Of a stretch of 14,931 nucleotides of DNA, positions 1 to 6,589 are shown in pieces. The notes below the pieces were generated by a model. It did no database searches, was not told where the DNA came from, and saw nothing but the letters and a program-made list of their open reading frames with translations. Source of the DNA: Chloroflexota bacterium (GTDB taxonomy: Bacteria > Chloroflexota > Anaerolineae > Anaerolineales > Villigracilaceae); the NCBI GenBank assembly GCA_021796315.1, contig JAJYOH010000081.1, positions 1 through 14,931 of the forward strand. The letters are read 5' to 3'. A program made the position numbers and the translations under genes. Within the stretch, counting starts at the first letter, position 1, and every line of letters starts with the position of its first letter.

Positions 1-251
1 CGAATGAGCCAGCCTTGACGGGTTAAAACATCCAGCGACTCATCCAACTCTTTTGACGGGATCCGTTCCGCGTCGGGGAGGGATGCGATGGTGTCCGTCA
101 TTCGGGGGTAGCTGAGTTCCAGTTCCCGCAGCATCAGGCGCATGATCTTACGCAGGGTTGGAGGCAGGTCCGCCAGATCGAGCGCGGTGATGCCGCCTTC
201 GCCCTGTTTGTTCTCGATTTCTTTTTGCAGCCGATCAAATATGCCAGGCAT
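1..251 (-). CDS. Winged-helix-like hypothetical protein, 3' end beyond window
   Basis: This is the last visible gene of the minus-strand operon. It starts at the ATG at 249-251, ten bases after the stop of the zinc-finger gene, with a GAGG ribosome site in the gap. It stays open for 83 codons to the window edge, so the C-terminus is not visible. I do not recognise a named family. The visible part begins MPGIFDRLQKEIENK, followed by a segment of alternating helices ending TRQGWLI. That pattern resembles a small winged-helix domain. The spacing of the first helix, the conserved D-L-x-D-L-P-x-x-L-R segment and the following helices resembles the protein encoded at 7456-7791, which also follows a MinD-like ATPase. 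A DNA-binding or adaptor role for the ATPase is therefore inferred, not shown. Confidence 0.65.
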   Translation of the reverse strand, partial: MPGIFDRLQKEIENKQGEGGITALDLADLPPTLRKIMRLMLRELELSYPRMTDTIASLPDAERIPSKELDESLDVLTRQGWLI

Positions 252-261
252 GATCGCCTCA

Positions 262-474
262 CTAATACAGTTCGGGCATGGAGATGGGTTCCGGCTGCGG
301 TTCACATTCTCCGCACCAGATGACGTTTGCCACGGCCAACCCTTTTGGAACATTGTTGGCGCCCACGTACATCGTTAAAAAAGTGGACATGGTGTTGGCG
401 TGGTCTTTGCACACAAAGCGTCCGCAAAATGAACAGGCGGCGCGGGCGGGTTCTTCACAATGCCAGCATTTCAT
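262..474 (-). CDS. Small B-box-like zinc-binding protein (70 aa)
   Basis: The protein has eight potential zinc ligands: C3, C6, C14, C17, C22, H25, C54 and C57. They lie in CWHC, CSFC, CKDH and WCGEC pairs, a spacing typical of cross-brace B-box or treble-clef zinc fingers. No catalytic or membrane segment is visible. The acidic, proline-containing tail is short. The start ATG at 472-474 is preceded by an AGGAGG ribosome site that overlaps the stop codon of the upstream ATPase gene (stop at 484-486). Translation is therefore probably coupled to that gene. In bacteria such mini zinc fingers usually mediate protein-protein or protein-RNA contacts. Here the most likely partner is a product of the same operon, but that is inference. 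Confidence 0.8.
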   Translation of the reverse strand: MKCWHCEEPARAACSFCGRFVCKDHANTMSTFLTMYVGANNVPKGLAVANVIWCGECEPQPEPISMPELY

Positions 475-483
475 CGCGGCCTC

Positions 484-1269
484 CTATTTGATCGCCAGAA
501 TGGATTCGGCTACGCCGCGCAAGGCTTTCGACCATTCATGGTCGGGGTAACGCAACGAGAAAATATCCTGGCTTGCATTCTCGGCCATGTCGAACGAAAG
601 CGGCAGGACGCCCGCCACAGTGGCTTTGAAATTTTCCTCGATGGTTTGCTTGATTTCTCCGGCGTTATATTTTGGAAGCGCCTTGTTGACCATGAGCAGT
701 AAATTGGGAACACCGAGACTGCGGGCAATGTCCACGGTGACGGCTGTGCCTTGAAAGTCCTGGTTGTCGGGGCGCAGGATGATGACGAGAACATCCGAGA
801 TGGCGATGGAAAGCAAAGTTTCTTCATTGAGGCCGGGGTGTGTGTCGATGAAAAGATAATCCAGGTTGAGTTCCTTCAACATGCCTTGAAAGCCCTGGTT
901 CAGCAAATTGACATCGTAACCTTCGCGCAGTATCTGGCTGATCTCGCGTCCGCGGATGGAGGAGGGGAAGAGCCACAGATTCGTGCCGGACAGTTTTGCG
1001 CGTCCTTCCGCGTCGGCAGCTTTCTCGCCGATATTGAAAGCGACTTCGCCGATGGTGCATTTCCCGTGCAGAAAATCGTTGAGGGTTTTGCCCATCTTTT
1101 TTTCGTCGAGGCCAAACAACACATGGATGCCGGGAGACTGAATGTCAGTGTCCACCACGCCAACGCGCTTGCCCGCCAGCGCGACTTGCGCGGCAATGTT
1201 GGCGGTGGTGTTCGATTTGCCCGTCCCTCCGCGGAATGAATGAATGGATACGATTTTTCCCTTGCTCAT
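484..1269 (-). CDS. MinD/ParA-like P-loop ATPase (copy 1)
   Basis: This is a 261-residue SIMIBI-class ATPase of the MinD/ParA type. The N-terminus holds a deviant Walker A box (FRGGTGKSN, residues about 13-21). It is followed by a VDTDIQSPG switch-I-like segment and a Walker B strand ending in FIDTHPGLNEET near residue 145. The signature lysine of the family's KGGxGK[S/T] box is replaced by arginine. No C-terminal amphipathic helix like that of E. coli MinD is obvious. The start is supported by a GGAGG site four bases upstream. The gene sits between the cyclic-nucleotide-binding gene and the zinc-finger gene in a five-gene operon. It resembles the ATPase at 6666-7421 along its whole length, but carries an extra loop around residues 80-95. 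No ParB partner or parS-like repeat is present, so plasmid partition is unlikely. A positioning or signalling switch is more plausible. Confidence 0.9.
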   Translation of the reverse strand: MSKGKIVSIHSFRGGTGKSNTTANIAAQVALAGKRVGVVDTDIQSPGIHVLFGLDEKKMGKTLNDFLHGKCTIGEVAFNIGEKAADAEGRAKLSGTNLWLFPSSIRGREISQILREGYDVNLLNQGFQGMLKELNLDYLFIDTHPGLNEETLLSIAISDVLVIILRPDNQDFQGTAVTVDIARSLGVPNLLLMVNKALPKYNAGEIKQTIEENFKATVAGVLPLSFDMAENASQDIFSLRYPDHEWSKALRGVAESILAIK

Positions 1270-1306
1270 ACTGCCTCCGTTTTATTTAACATCCGCCAAA
1301 ATCGTC

Positions 1307-1358
1307 TGGAGTCCAAAAGCTCTGCTTTTGCTCTGCGGAAGCAAGCTTCCGCACTCCA
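1307..1358. repeat. Structured intergenic element, three-way-junction palindrome
   Basis: The 97-base gap between the cyclic-nucleotide-binding gene and the ATPase gene contains nested perfect inverted repeats. TGGAGT (1307-1312) pairs with ACTCCA (1353-1358). Inside that stem lie CAAAAGC/GCTTTTG (1314-1320 with 1324-1330, loop TCT) and GCGGAAGC/GCTTCCGC (1335-1342 with 1345-1352, loop AA). Either strand could fold into a closing stem with two arms. It is not followed by a T-run, so it is not a standard terminator. It could be an mRNA processing or attenuation element, or a copy of a dispersed palindromic repeat. Confidence 0.8.
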
Positions 1359-1366
1359 TAGAAAAT

Positions 1367-2110
1367 TTACTCTTCCTCGTTTGCCTTGCGCTGGGCGCGC
1401 AATTGGCGGGCCTGTTCCTTCAAGTTGGCATAAAAATCCGTGCCGGTGATTTCTTCGAATTCCTGCTTGCGGCGCGCTTCGTCAATTTGCAGGGTGAGTT
1501 TTTCAACCACTTGTTTAAGTTCATCTTCGCGGGCTTTCACGCTCTTGACCATTTTGAAGAAGGCGGAGAGAAGCTGGGTGGCTTTGTCATCGTCGCTGCC
1601 GCCGCCTTTCACGATGGTCTGCGTGTTTTCAGTAAAGGAATAATCACCGGCGGCGATCTTCTGACTCCAGTCGATGGCTTTCTCGATGTAGGTGGTGGAG
1701 AAGCGCAGGCGTGATGAAAAGCCGCGGATGAGAGACAACGCGACATCAGGGCGTTGATCGAGGATTTCCTGAAAGGCGTCTTTCTTTAATTCCAGAACTT
1801 TTGCGGCTGATAAAGCGATCACAGTGGCGGAACGCGGCGCTTCATCGAGCAATGCCATCTCGCCGAGGGTTTCACCCGGGCCGGTCTTGTTGATGATGAG
1901 TTCGCCGCCCTGCGCGTCCTGCGTGACGATCTTGAACCAGCCCTCGTTGATCATGAATAACGAATCACCGGCATCGCCCTTGCGCATGAGCACATCACCC
2001 TCAGCCAGGTTCCGTGTGTGGACTTTTTGAGCGACCGCGTTCAAAGTTTCGGTCGGCAGTCCGCGGAAGAGGAAGGATGTTTTTAGCAGGCTGGAAATAT
2101 TTTCGGTCAT
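1367..2110 (-). CDS. Cyclic-nucleotide-binding protein with HAMP-like/coiled-coil tail
   Basis: Residues about 10-125 form a Crp-type cyclic-nucleotide-binding domain. The phosphate-binding cassette is clear: G83-E84 (GEMALLDEAPRSATV, residues 83-97), with R93 and S94 at the positions that contact the cyclic phosphate in CRP. A ligand such as cAMP is therefore likely. There is no helix-turn-helix afterwards. Residues about 140-195 (IAAGDYS, then LLSAFFKMVKSVKARE) resemble a soluble HAMP domain. A charged helix of about 50 residues follows, ending EQARQLRAQRK. I infer a cNMP sensor that signals by dimeric helix rearrangement rather than by binding DNA. The start codon lies two bases after the stop of the protease gene, with no clear ribosome site, so translation is probably coupled. 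The gene is followed by a structured 52-base element and the ATPase gene. Confidence 0.88.
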   Translation of the reverse strand: MTENISSLLKTSFLFRGLPTETLNAVAQKVHTRNLAEGDVLMRKGDAGDSLFMINEGWFKIVTQDAQGGELIINKTGPGETLGEMALLDEAPRSATVIALSAAKVLELKKDAFQEILDQRPDVALSLIRGFSSRLRFSTTYIEKAIDWSQKIAAGDYSFTENTQTIVKGGGSDDDKATQLLSAFFKMVKSVKAREDELKQVVEKLTLQIDEARRKQEFEEITGTDFYANLKEQARQLRAQRKANEEE

Positions 2111-2112
2111 TG

Positions 2113-3228
2113 TTATTCGCTTTTACCCGGCGCGGATTGTTGTTTGGTGCGGTCTCCAAGTTTTGCCCAAAGACCGGTTCCGGCCTCGCCTTTATTTGCG
2201 GCGGCGCTGGCGGTGATCCGCTGCTGGACGAGCGCCTGAAGAGTCGAGTCGTTTTCGGGGAAGATGTTGCGAAGATATAACATGCAGTATGCGCCGACCT
2301 GGCGCCGGATGTCGTCCATCTTTTGGCGCAGGTCTGCCATTTGCGCTTCGACGGCGGCGCGCATTTTTTCATCCTGTAATTTTTCGAGCATCTTGCGCTG
2401 GATACCAAGCTGGGCTTGCATGATCAGGAATTGCTCACTCTGCGATGCTTTCTTGTCGCCGAATTTTTCAGCAAGCGGAGCCAGTACACTATCTAATTTA
2501 TCGAGGCGATGAACGATGGCTGCTTCATTGTTCGTGACGCCATCGTCCATGCCGAGTTTTTCCTTGATCCAAATGCCCTCTTCCTTGAGTCCGCGCTTGA
2601 CTGCCAAGGCGATGATGCCCGCTCCGGCGAAACCGGCCGCGAACGCGAACAGCAGCGCGGCTCCATCGTTGACCATGTTGTTGAATCCGCTATGGGCGGC
2701 GTACGCAAGCCCCAGGCCGCCGAGCAGGTAAAGGGTCCGGCGAAGAAGCGATTTGTCGAAGCGTGCCAATCCAATCGAGATACCGATCAACGCACTGCCT
2801 GTGGCATGAATTAAGTTGGTGGAAAGTACGCGTGAGATGGCGAGCAGAAGCGCCGTGGATGGATGCCCGAGTACGTATTCGAAATTTTCAAAAATGGCGA
2901 AGCCAATGCCCGCTGCAAATCCGTAAATGGCGCCGTCTACAAAATATTTGAAATTGATCTGGCGCACAAGATAAATAAGAATGAGTCCTTTGAGAGTTTC
3001 TTCGACGAGGGGAGCGACAAAACGTACCAGCATATCCCGACTGACGATGCCATGTTTTATCAGGGCGGGGTTGATCTGGGCCGCGATGTAGTAAGCGAAG
3101 ATTCCCCATATGCCGCTTATTAAAATAAAACGAATATTTCCTGTGCGGTAAAAATCCAGCCAATTAACGCCGTACAGAAAAGCCAGAGGGATAGTTGCTG
3201 CCACGATCAATGCAATGACAGAGATCAT
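2113..3228 (-). CDS. PrsW-type intramembrane metalloprotease with cytoplasmic coiled-coil tail
   Basis: This 371-residue protein begins with hydrophobic segments over residues 1-210. It carries the PrsW-family motifs: E76-E77-x-x-K80 (VEETLKG), G-F-x-x-F-E114-N115, H141 in HATGSALIG, and H179 in AHSGFNN. In this family the Glu and His residues bind the catalytic zinc within the membrane, and B. subtilis PrsW starts the degradation of an anti-sigma factor. Residues about 215-371 are charged, predicted cytoplasmic and partly coiled-coil; this tail is long for the family. I chose the ATG at 3226-3228 because a near-consensus promoter ends six bases before it. An in-frame ATG at 3294 lies inside a hairpin and would add a non-hydrophobic leader. 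It is the first gene of the five-gene operon. The substrate is unknown; the membrane protein at 5452-5913 is one guess. Confidence 0.88.
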   Translation of the reverse strand: MISVIALIVAATIPLAFLYGVNWLDFYRTGNIRFILISGIWGIFAYYIAAQINPALIKHGIVSRDMLVRFVAPLVEETLKGLILIYLVRQINFKYFVDGAIYGFAAGIGFAIFENFEYVLGHPSTALLLAISRVLSTNLIHATGSALIGISIGLARFDKSLLRRTLYLLGGLGLAYAAHSGFNNMVNDGAALLFAFAAGFAGAGIIALAVKRGLKEEGIWIKEKLGMDDGVTNNEAAIVHRLDKLDSVLAPLAEKFGDKKASQSEQFLIMQAQLGIQRKMLEKLQDEKMRAAVEAQMADLRQKMDDIRRQVGAYCMLYLRNIFPENDSTLQALVQQRITASAAANKGEAGTGLWAKLGDRTKQQSAPGKSE

Positions 3229-3234
3229 AGAAAA

Positions 3235-3263
3235 ATAATACCGTATCCAGAAGTGTGTTGCAA
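3235..3263 (-). promoter_or_regulatory. Sigma70-type promoter of the protease-ATPase operon, apparently leaderless
   Basis: Reading the minus strand, TTGCAA (3258-3263), a 17-base spacer and TATTAT (3235-3240) match the housekeeping promoter consensus well. Only six bases separate the -10 box from the ATG at 3228. Transcription should therefore start at or next to the A of the start codon. No ribosome site could fit, which implies a leaderless mRNA. Confidence 0.75.
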
Positions 3264-3277
3264 CATGAAATGATGGG

Positions 3278-3308
3278 AGGCGACAGCGGTTCAAGATCGC
3301 TGTCGCCT
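3278..3308. other. Perfect 11-bp hairpin between lipoprotein gene and protease promoter
   Basis: AGGCGACAGCG (3278-3288) and CGCTGTCGCCT (3298-3308) pair perfectly around a 9-base loop. The following T-run (3308-3312) is on the plus strand, the wrong side for the minus-strand lipoprotein gene that ends at 3328. As a minus-strand RNA it is a stable hairpin about 20 bases after the stop codon, without a U-tail. It may protect the mRNA end or help termination. In the plus direction it has the form of an intrinsic terminator, which would block antisense transcription into the lipoprotein gene. Confidence 0.65.
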
Positions 3309-3327
3309 TTTTGGTTAATCCTTCAGG

Positions 3328-5319
3328 TTAGTAGCCGCGTGATCCGGGTTCCTTGGAAGGAGACCACTCGGACCACTTGTTCGTTCCGGGTGTGTTGGTG
3401 ATGTAGCTGATGTTGCCGCCCTGCCACGGCGCGCTGTAGATGTTCGGGCTGCCGCCGCTGGTCGAGGTGAAGGAGATGTTGCTGCCACTGCAGTCCCAGG
3501 TTGGGGCGCTGTCGGGGCCGTTGTACATGGTTAGCTGATACTGCTTGTTGGTTGACAGGTCGTAGGTAAACACGTTGGTGTTGGCATTGCCGCTGTCAAT
3601 CTGATAAGCAATACGATTACCATCTGGCGACCAACTTGCATTACCGGCATAGCCTTGATTCGTAATCTGTTTGATGTTGCTGCCATGCAGGTCTGACACA
3701 AACAGGTTCAGGTTGCCATTGGCGTCAGGCTCGAAGAAGGCTATTTGCTTGCCATTGGGTGACCAGCTTGGGAAGACCGTGTCAGTGGCGCCGGTGGTGA
3801 CCGAGTATTCTGTATCGGTCGTCACGTTCAGCAGGTAGATGTTCCACGTACCGGTGCGGTTGCTCTCGAATACGATCCAATTCGGATCGGGTGACCAGTA
3901 CGGATATACATCAGCCGATGTATCGGAGGTCAATTGCTTGTCCACACCAGTCTTGACATCGAGCATGTAGATATCCCAGTTGCCGTTGCGGCTGCTTTGA
4001 TAGACAATGTGCTCGTTATCCGGACCGACCATGGCATTGATGTTGTTTGCGCTGGTGGTGGTCAGACGGGTTTGTGTTTTGCCTTCGCTATCCGTCATAT
4101 ACAGTTCAACGTTGCCATTGCGGCTGCTCTGGAAAACCACGAACGAGTTATCCGGTGAGCGGCTGGGGCGAGAGTCCATTGCCGTGCTGTTGGATAGGTT
4201 GACCAGTTTCTCGGATGGCATGCCTTCAACACCATCCAGGCGGAAGATCTGTTCATTGCCTGTGCGGAAGGAGTGGAACACAATCCAGTTCGGGCAGGAA
4301 GGTCCAGGAACTGGAGCCGGATTCACAAAGTCGATCGGAGGAGGATTGAGCGGGGGCTCCGTTGAGGGAGGCTGCGTGCTCGGAGGCTGCGTTGAAGGAG
4401 GTTGCGTTGAGGGCGGCTGTGTACTTGGGGGTTGCGTGCTCGGAGGCTGTGTTGAAGGAGGCTGGGTGCTCGGAGGTTGCGTGCTTGGAGGCAAGGGATT
4501 GCATGCATCCGTGTGCCCAAAGCCGTTGTCGTTTCCACCGTTACCGTTGCCCTTACCAGTGTTACCGGATTGGTTCTGGCCGCAGTTACCCGCGCCGCCG
4601 CCATTGGGGAAGCAGTTGCTGGACCCGGATGGGACTCCATGCATTCCTGGAGGGCATACGTTGCCGGTATTCTCCCGGCTATTCCCATTTCCATTGGTGT
4701 CGTTGCCATTAGTCCCGCCATTGTTGCCGCCAGAGTGTCCACTTTGATCGTTATTATTTTGATTACCCTGGTTGCCCTGGTTACCTTGTTCGTTGTTATT
4801 TTGGTTGCCTTGGCTACCCTGGTTTCCTTGTTCGTTGTTATTTTGGTTGCCTTGATTGCCCTGGTTCCCTTGTTCGTTATTATTTTGGTTGCCACCTTGG
4901 CTACCCTGGTTACCACCTTGATTACCTTGGTCGCCACCTTGGTTTCCTTGGTTGCCGCCTTGGCTACCTTGATCGCCACCTTGGCTTCCCTGATTACCGC
5001 CTTGGTTCCCTTGGTTGCCGCCTTGATTACCCTGGTCGCCACCTTGGTTGCCTTTGTTACCCTGGTCGCCACCTTGATTGCCCTTGTTGCCCTGGTCGCC
5101 ACCTTGATTGCCGCCCTGATTACCACCTTGGTCGCCACCTTGGTTGCCGCCCTGACCACCACCTTGATCGCCGCCCTGTTGACCGCCATTACCTTCGCCG
5201 CCGCTGCCGGAAAGTCCGGTATTGGCTGGGGCACAGGCAGTGAGCATCATGGACAGGATGATAGTGATTGCCAGAAGGGCGAACAAAATTCGTCCCCAAT
5301 TGGTTTTCTTATCGTTCAT
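3328..5319 (-). CDS. Lipoprotein with low-complexity stalk and TolB-like beta-propeller
   Basis: The protein has 663 residues from the ATG at 5317-5319, which has an AAAGGAG site nine bases upstream; the ATG ten codons earlier lacks one. Residues 1-29 are a lipoprotein signal peptide with a lipobox ending L-T-A-C29. Residues about 35-193 are almost only Gly, Gln, Asn, Asp, Ser and Lys, in repeats such as GGNQG and NNNEQGNQG. A Cys-containing Gly/Asn-rich segment follows, then nine PPST(Q/E) units (residues 277-321). The C-terminal 320 residues hold six or seven TolB/PD40-type blades, with motifs such as SWSPDGNRIAY and VFQSSRNGNVELY. The picture is a membrane-anchored extracytoplasmic propeller on a flexible stalk, probably binding protein or carbohydrate. 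It lies downstream of an ECF sigma/anti-sigma pair on the same strand and may belong to that regulon. No housekeeping promoter is convincing in 5320-5440. Confidence 0.88.
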   Translation of the reverse strand: MNDKKTNWGRILFALLAITIILSMMLTACAPANTGLSGSGGEGNGGQQGGDQGGGQGGNQGGDQGGNQGGNQGGDQGNKGNQGGDQGNKGNQGGDQGNQGGNQGNQGGNQGSQGGDQGSQGGNQGNQGGDQGNQGGNQGSQGGNQNNNEQGNQGNQGNQNNNEQGNQGSQGNQNNNEQGNQGNQGNQNNNDQSGHSGGNNGGTNGNDTNGNGNSRENTGNVCPPGMHGVPSGSSNCFPNGGGAGNCGQNQSGNTGKGNGNGGNDNGFGHTDACNPLPPSTQPPSTQPPSTQPPSTQPPSTQPPSTQPPSTQPPSTQPPSTEPPLNPPPIDFVNPAPVPGPSCPNWIVFHSFRTGNEQIFRLDGVEGMPSEKLVNLSNSTAMDSRPSRSPDNSFVVFQSSRNGNVELYMTDSEGKTQTRLTTTSANNINAMVGPDNEHIVYQSSRNGNWDIYMLDVKTGVDKQLTSDTSADVYPYWSPDPNWIVFESNRTGTWNIYLLNVTTDTEYSVTTGATDTVFPSWSPNGKQIAFFEPDANGNLNLFVSDLHGSNIKQITNQGYAGNASWSPDGNRIAYQIDSGNANTNVFTYDLSTNKQYQLTMYNGPDSAPTWDCSGSNISFTSTSGGSPNIYSAPWQGGNISYITNTPGTNKWSEWSPSKEPGSRGY
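4357..4491 (-). repeat. Nine 15-bp tandem units encoding PPST(Q/E)
   Basis: Nine consecutive 15-base units, with silent variation among them, encode eight PPSTQ and one PPSTE pentapeptides. They form a rigid proline-rich linker between the Gly/Asn-rich stalk and the propeller. Such exact-period repeats can change copy number by slippage without breaking the frame. Confidence 0.92.
4739..5200 (-). repeat. Gly/Gln/Asn-rich minisatellite within lipoprotein gene
   Basis: This stretch is built from short degenerate units encoding GGNQG, GGDQG and NKGNQG. It includes a cleaner 42-base period near 4750-4880 that encodes NNNEQGNQGNQGNQ-type units three times. The base bias also makes the other frames open for hundreds of codons; these look like shadows. 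The likely role is a flexible, hydrophilic surface stalk. Confidence 0.85.
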
Positions 5320-5439
5320 AATGTTTCTCTCCTTTGAAATTACATGCAATTAAATTAAGTTGGTCTGCACGTTAATTAGGTAACATTGTTTAATAAATTC
5401 GTGCCTCCTTCTAAAGTTGTTTCGGTAATTTGCCGGGGT

Positions 5440-5469
5440 AAAAAAACTGGGTTATTTACGGCGTCCCAG
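5440..5469 (-). terminator. Possible weak intrinsic terminator after the anti-sigma gene
   Basis: On the minus strand CTGGG (5465-5469) can pair with CCCAG (5447-5451) across a 13-base loop, followed directly by seven T residues (5440-5446). The stem is short and overlaps the last codons of the membrane-protein gene. Termination would be partial at best. The rest of the 132-base gap before the lipoprotein gene is AT-rich, with no convincing -35/-10 pair. Confidence 0.45.
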
Positions 5470-5913
5470 CCAGAGGGCTAGAACGATCACGCATCCAAGA
5501 ACGGCCAGCAGGGCGATGCTTTGGGGTTGAAACCCTGCAGTTCCCTGAACGTCACCAGTGCCGGATGTCAGGAATGGAATTGTAATGAAGATGGCCGCGA
5601 GGATGACGATCACCGCGAAGATCAGGGTGAAGCGCTGGCGAGATTGCCGGGACTGCCAGGCTGGACGAGAAAGGGAATTGGCTTTACGTACGCGGGATTT
5701 TAGATCAGCTTGCAGGTGTTTGACCGTTTTTTCGTCCAGTGGTTCTTTTGGAAAGGCCCGGTTGAGACGCATGACCGTTTCTTCGAGACCGCGCAGTTCA
5801 GTGTCCGAGGAAGATGCGAGAATGGCGGTCTTTCCGTCCATCACGCGGTCGGTGAAATCGGCCAGCAGGTCATCCGGAGTTTTGTTGGGTTTATCGGGTT
5901 GGGTCATCTTCAT
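5452..5913 (-). CDS. Two-pass membrane protein, probable anti-sigma factor
   Basis: This 153-residue protein has a charged cytoplasmic N-terminal part (residues 1-94) and two hydrophobic segments (about 95-116 and 132-150) ending in GRRK. It starts at the ATG at 5911-5913, which overlaps the stop of the ECF sigma gene as ATGA, so the two are translationally coupled. A membrane protein coupled directly behind an ECF sigma factor is usually its anti-sigma factor. The N-terminal helices (for example LEETVMRLNRAFPKE) would be the sigma-binding part. It has no visible HxxxCxxC zinc motif, so it would not be a zinc-containing anti-sigma factor. The assignment rests on position and topology, not on a recognised domain. 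The intramembrane protease of the neighbouring operon is a tempting but untested regulator of it. Confidence 0.75.
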   Translation of the reverse strand: MKMTQPDKPNKTPDDLLADFTDRVMDGKTAILASSSDTELRGLEETVMRLNRAFPKEPLDEKTVKHLQADLKSRVRKANSLSRPAWQSRQSRQRFTLIFAVIVILAAIFITIPFLTSGTGDVQGTAGFQPQSIALLAVLGCVIVLALWLGRRK

Positions 5914-6464
5914 TTATCCAGATGGTTACGCAGGGCAGACATGGCCCGCCTGAAAAGGGATTTGGCGGCCTCGAGATTCTGTCCGGTCAGTTCGGCAATT
6001 TCATTGAATTGAAGTCCTTCTGCAAAACGAAGCAGGATCACTTCGCGATATTGTTCGGGAAGTTCCTGGAGCGCTTTACGCAGGGTAATGCGTTCCTCCA
6101 TGATTTTGGATGTGCTGCCTTCAGTGCGTCCAAGCGCTTCGAAGAGCGGAACCTGCGGCGCTTCCTGCTTGCGGTTGCGCTTACGATAATATTCTGCTAC
6201 CTTATGATTTGTTAAGGTGCGGAGCCAGGTGCTGAATTGCGCTTCGCCCCTGAACGATGAGAGCGACTTGAGCGCGGCGATGAACACTTCCTGCGTTACA
6301 TCCTCTACGTCCATTTCTGGGACAACATACCGGACACGGTTATAAACGCCGGCCAGGTGACGTTCGTAGAGGGCGTTGAATGCATCTGAATTACCATCCT
6401 TGAATTGCTGGATCAGATGTTCATCGTTTTTGGCTGACAGCACTGTCATGGAACTGTTTTCCAT
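5910..6464 (-). CDS. ECF-type RNA polymerase sigma factor
   Basis: This 184-residue protein has the two-domain layout of sigma70 group 4. Region 2 covers residues about 25-97, with DVTQEVFIAALKSL and the promoter-melting segment FSTWLRTLTNHKVAEYYRKR. Region 4 covers about 127-180 (LPEQYREVILLRFAEGLQF, then a helix-turn-helix NEIAELTGQNLEAAKSLFRR). There is no region 3. It directs RNA polymerase to a dedicated set of promoters, usually in response to an envelope or extracellular signal. The stop codon overlaps the start of the downstream membrane protein. The ATG at 6464 lacks a good ribosome site; a second in-frame ATG at 6449 is an alternative. The gene is divergent from the second ATPase gene across 200 bases. 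Confidence 0.93.
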   Translation of the reverse strand: MENSSMTVLSAKNDEHLIQQFKDGNSDAFNALYERHLAGVYNRVRYVVPEMDVEDVTQEVFIAALKSLSSFRGEAQFSTWLRTLTNHKVAEYYRKRNRKQEAPQVPLFEALGRTEGSTSKIMEERITLRKALQELPEQYREVILLRFAEGLQFNEIAELTGQNLEAAKSLFRRAMSALRNHLDK

Positions 6465-6525
6465 TATCTTAGTTGGATGCGGGGCATAAATCGGGTCGCG
6501 ACAGCAAAATTTGCGCTTTCTTTCG

Positions 6526-6551
6526 GCGCAGTTTGTAAAAATAAACTGCGC
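6526..6551. repeat. 9-bp inverted repeat in the divergent promoter region
   Basis: GCGCAGTTT (6526-6534) and AAACTGCGC (6543-6551) form a perfect dyad around eight AT-rich bases. It sits between the sigma gene and the ATPase gene, next to the probable sigma-gene promoter. It could be an operator for a dimeric regulator or a hairpin in the sigma mRNA leader. Confidence 0.6.
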
Positions 6552-6554
6552 AAG

Positions 6555-6583
6555 ACTATATCATAAAAACAGGATACGGTCAG
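6555..6583 (-). promoter_or_regulatory. Possible promoter for the sigma/anti-sigma genes
   Basis: On the minus strand CTGACC (6578-6583), 17 bases, then TATAGT (6555-6560) is a fair housekeeping-type promoter. It leaves a leader of about 85 bases. The -35 box is imperfect and the expected start point falls in the adjacent inverted repeat. An autoregulatory ECF promoter cannot be excluded. Confidence 0.4.
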
Positions 6584-6589
6584 TGGTAT

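Noticed and set aside
3229..3294. Upstream ATG at 3294 as the start of the protease
   Set aside because: It lies inside a perfect hairpin and upstream of the promoter, and adds a non-hydrophobic leader. The ATG at 3228 fits the promoter and the membrane-protein start.
4323..5337. Long open frames in other phases and on the opposite strand of the lipoprotein gene
   Set aside because: They follow from the strongly biased, short-period repeats. Their products are Ala/Val/Thr-rich or Gly/Cys-rich with no motif, and lipobox plus propeller motifs fix the true frame.
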